From Candidatus Woesearchaeota archaeon (GTDB taxonomy: Archaea; Nanobdellota; Nanobdellia; Woesearchaeales; GW2011-AR4): 50,470 nucleotides of DNA. Location: positions 1-50,470 of the forward strand of contig JAGVYR010000003.1 in the NCBI GenBank assembly GCA_018303185.1, read 5' to 3'. Positions 48,222-50,470 of this stretch are shown here, piece after piece. The notes below the pieces were generated by a model. The model was given only the letters and a program-made list of their open reading frames with translations, was not told the DNA's origin and ran no database searches. How positions within the stretch are numbered: the stretch's first letter is position 1; each line of letters begins with the position of its first letter. Made by a program: the position numbers and the translations under genes.

Positions 48222-49022
48222 TCACTGGCAGGCGCCCAGATAATGGTTATTTGGATTGATTATGCATGCCTGCCCTGCCGGGCAGCTGTTTCCGCACCTT
48301 CCGCAGTTTGACGAATCCTGCCTGCAGATTCCATTAATGTTATAACCGCCCTCACCAGAAAGCATAGTTAAAAAGCTCATATATTGGTCGCTTGATGCGA
48401 GGGGATTGGGATTTTCTACCCATCTGCCATCCTTAAAATCATTGACTATAACATCATTTCCTTCCGGATTCTTCAGCCCTATGATGCTTATGCTCGCTTT
48501 CTTTCTTATCGAGCCGTCCCAAGCAGACACATTGTTTTTGTCCTGCAGGTTGTATTTGAAGTCCACAGTCAGCTCAACGGTCCAGGGGCTGTCCTGCCTT
48601 ATTTCGACAAGCTCTGCATCAAAGTCCACTATGTTTATACCGGCTTCCTCCAGTTTTGGCTCTATTTCATTCCTGAAGAAATTAAATGACTTTGCCCCAG
48701 AGCCCCCAATCGCCACCAAACTGCTGCCCTGCCTGTATGAGCCGTTAATAAGCAGCTGCGGAAAAACATCGTCAAATCCCTTTCCGGCCGGCACTCCGTT
48801 TTCTGCAAGCATGCCGAGCATGTATTTTCCGGAAACATACAGGATATTTTCAAGATAACTATCTTCAAAGTCAGAGACGTAATTGTTCATTATTGCCACT
48901 CTTAAGCTTGTAAGCTCAAGTTCTGTCTTTGCCCTCTCTATGCTTGCGTTCATGCCGATTATAGTTGAGATTATCGCTACCAGCATTATAGAGCTCAATG
49001 AGAATATGAATCCTTTCTTCAT
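48222..49022 (-). CDS. Pilin-like secreted protein with Cys-rich C-terminus
   Basis: MKKGFIFSLSSIMLVAIISTIIGMNA; CRQDSSNCGRCGNSCPAGQACI. Confidence 0.65.
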   Translation of the reverse strand: MKKGFIFSLSSIMLVAIISTIIGMNASIERAKTELELTSLRVAIMNNYVSDFEDSYLENILYVSGKYMLGMLAENGVPAGKGFDDVFPQLLINGSYRQGSSLVAIGGSGAKSFNFFRNEIEPKLEEAGINIVDFDAELVEIRQDSPWTVELTVDFKYNLQDKNNVSAWDGSIRKKASISIIGLKNPEGNDVIVNDFKDGRWVENPNPLASSDQYMSFLTMLSGEGGYNINGICRQDSSNCGRCGNSCPAGQACIINPNNHYLGACQ

Positions 49023-49582
49023 TTTGCCCATACTCTCGCCTCTGCTGTGTAAGGGCCCCAATTTTCAAATTGGATGAACGGGTCAGAAGGCAGCTGATCA
49101 TCATAATGCCCAAAAATTATCCTGCTTGATGATGAAACCAGAGGTGAGCTTTTGTATCCGTTGATGTCTTCCGGCTTTGTGATACCGCGCGGATAGAATA
49201 ATGAGCCGTCCAGCATAAAGGTGAAATTAAAATTTTGGTTTAGGATATGGCTATTTGCGACTGAATTCTCTATCAAATCAGTTATGCTCCCCTGTCTGCC
49301 GTTTTTCTTAAGCTCCCCTATATAGCCAAGAAGCGAATTGTTCCGGTTTTTCGGAATTTCCAGATTTGTCAAAGGCCCCCAGCAGATGCTAAGCTCAAAG
49401 TCACAGAAATCCGATACTTTTGCAGAGGCAAGAAAGCTTAAGGTATCATGGGCAAGATTCTCGCCCTGAATCTGGCTGGGGCTGTTTGCAAGGCTGCCCC
49501 TTATCAGGAATATGCCTATGGACAGTATGGCTATCGCAATAAGGGAGTCTATTACAAGATAATACCCTTTTTTGTTTTTCAT
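49019..49582 (-). CDS. Pilin-like secreted protein
   Basis: MKNKKGYYLVIDSLIAIAILSIGIFLIRG. Confidence 0.65.
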   Translation of the reverse strand: MKNKKGYYLVIDSLIAIAILSIGIFLIRGSLANSPSQIQGENLAHDTLSFLASAKVSDFCDFELSICWGPLTNLEIPKNRNNSLLGYIGELKKNGRQGSITDLIENSVANSHILNQNFNFTFMLDGSLFYPRGITKPEDINGYKSSPLVSSSSRIIFGHYDDQLPSDPFIQFENWGPYTAEARVWAK

Positions 49583-50184
49583 CCTGCCTCTTTGGCGCAT
49601 ACCAGTATTTTCATGCTCATGATTTCACGATTCCTTATAACCGGCCTTGAATCTATGAAAGCGTGAGAGTAATATTGCGAACAATGAGGGTCTTCGTAAG
49701 GCTCATTGCTGCCTATTGCGCCTTCACATCTTACATCATTTCTTCCTACAAATATTTCCATTCCTGCATTATCCTCCTGCCCTGTTCCCGCTTTTGGCCC
49801 TATTCCTTTTATATTTCCGCTCCCGTTGACAAAATAGAGGCAGAAGTCCACTGCAAAGCCCGCAACTCCAAGATTATGCAGGACAAGGGATTTTTGGTCG
49901 TTGAAAAAATTTTGATCGGGAACTGCATCCCTATAGGCTTTGCTTTCAAAGATTTGCAATTTTGCCTCGTCAATATGAGAATCAGCCAAAAAAGTCTGCC
50001 CATATGCGGGATTCTTCATGTTCAGCCAAAGATTATTGATTACTGAGCCCTCTGCAAAGCTCAAATCCTGAGTTTTCTGAAAAGACGCATTGTCTATCTG
50101 GTAGAGGATAAACATCAGCGCCCCCAGAAAGATGAATGTGCTTAACACTAAGTCAAAGCTTATAACCTGCCCTCTTTTTTGCAT
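49579..50184 (-). CDS. Pilin-like secreted protein
   Basis: MQKRGQVISFDLVLSTFIFLGALMFILYQ. Confidence 0.65.
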   Translation of the reverse strand: MQKRGQVISFDLVLSTFIFLGALMFILYQIDNASFQKTQDLSFAEGSVINNLWLNMKNPAYGQTFLADSHIDEAKLQIFESKAYRDAVPDQNFFNDQKSLVLHNLGVAGFAVDFCLYFVNGSGNIKGIGPKAGTGQEDNAGMEIFVGRNDVRCEGAIGSNEPYEDPHCSQYYSHAFIDSRPVIRNREIMSMKILVCAKEAG

Positions 50185-50223
50185 GAAAATAAATTAAAAT
50201 AACTGGTATAAGATGCTTTTGCT

Positions 50224-50470
50224 TTAGTCTCCTAAATTGTCAAAGCAGCCGTTGTATATCTCCCTATTTTCGAGTCTCATCCCCTTAATCTTCTGCCCGG
50301 AGCACGTAGCATAGATATAAGTATCACTTCTATCACCATTATTTGGGCAACTTCCCTTTATATAGTTGATACCCAGCTCCCCTTCCCAGTTGCATGTAAC
50401 TGCCGCTGCTCCAGTATTATCAGGCCATGCAGCTCTGCAGTCATCGCCTATGCACAGTCCTTGGCTGCCT
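50224..50470 (-). CDS. Cys-containing secreted protein, C-terminal part (5' beyond window)
   Basis: Open minus frame ...GLCIGDDCRAAWPDNTGAAAVTCNWEGELGINYIKGSCPNNGD...IYNGCFDNLGD*. Confidence 0.55.
   Translation of the reverse strand, partial: GSQGLCIGDDCRAAWPDNTGAAAVTCNWEGELGINYIKGSCPNNGDRSDTYIYATCSGQKIKGMRLENREIYNGCFDNLGD

Overview
This 50.5 kb window looks archaeal, probably from a DPANN (Woesearchaeota-like) genome. It opens with a partial 16S rRNA, then a tRNA-Ala(TGC) and a 23S rRNA. The rest is core archaeal genes (Kae1, LonB, eL33, Rpo11/RpoL, UppS, RecJ-like DHH, XPD-like helicase, PAC2 family, METTL5-like methylase, intein-bearing PEP synthase) mixed with accessory regions, and it ends in an archaeal type IV pilus / pilin locus. 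Observations most worth follow-up: (1) a leaderless micro-ORF, MKANTLFWYFRLYF (6 of 14 residues aromatic), in front of a class I-alpha-like DAHP synthase. It is followed by mutually exclusive RNA pairings, one of which covers the Shine-Dalgarno, so it looks like a leader-peptide attenuator in an archaeon. (2) An 11-bp-phased array of GGGA(A/C)T iterons (about 12 copies) upstream of a coiled-coil/wHTH gene pair and close to a serine recombinase. (3) A family of MITE-like intergenic long-hairpin elements with 12-15 bp perfect terminal inverted repeats, apparent 9-12 bp target-site duplications, and TIRs that differ between copies while staying fully paired; two copies sit in tandem. (4) A tRNA-Ala that seems to need removal of two introns, one of them in the T-loop (59/60). 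(5) Degenerate ~63-bp repeats carrying AAAGTGAGTG upstream of the METTL5-like gene, with an inverted copy about 5 kb away. All calls come from reading the sequence by eye; no database search or folding program was run.
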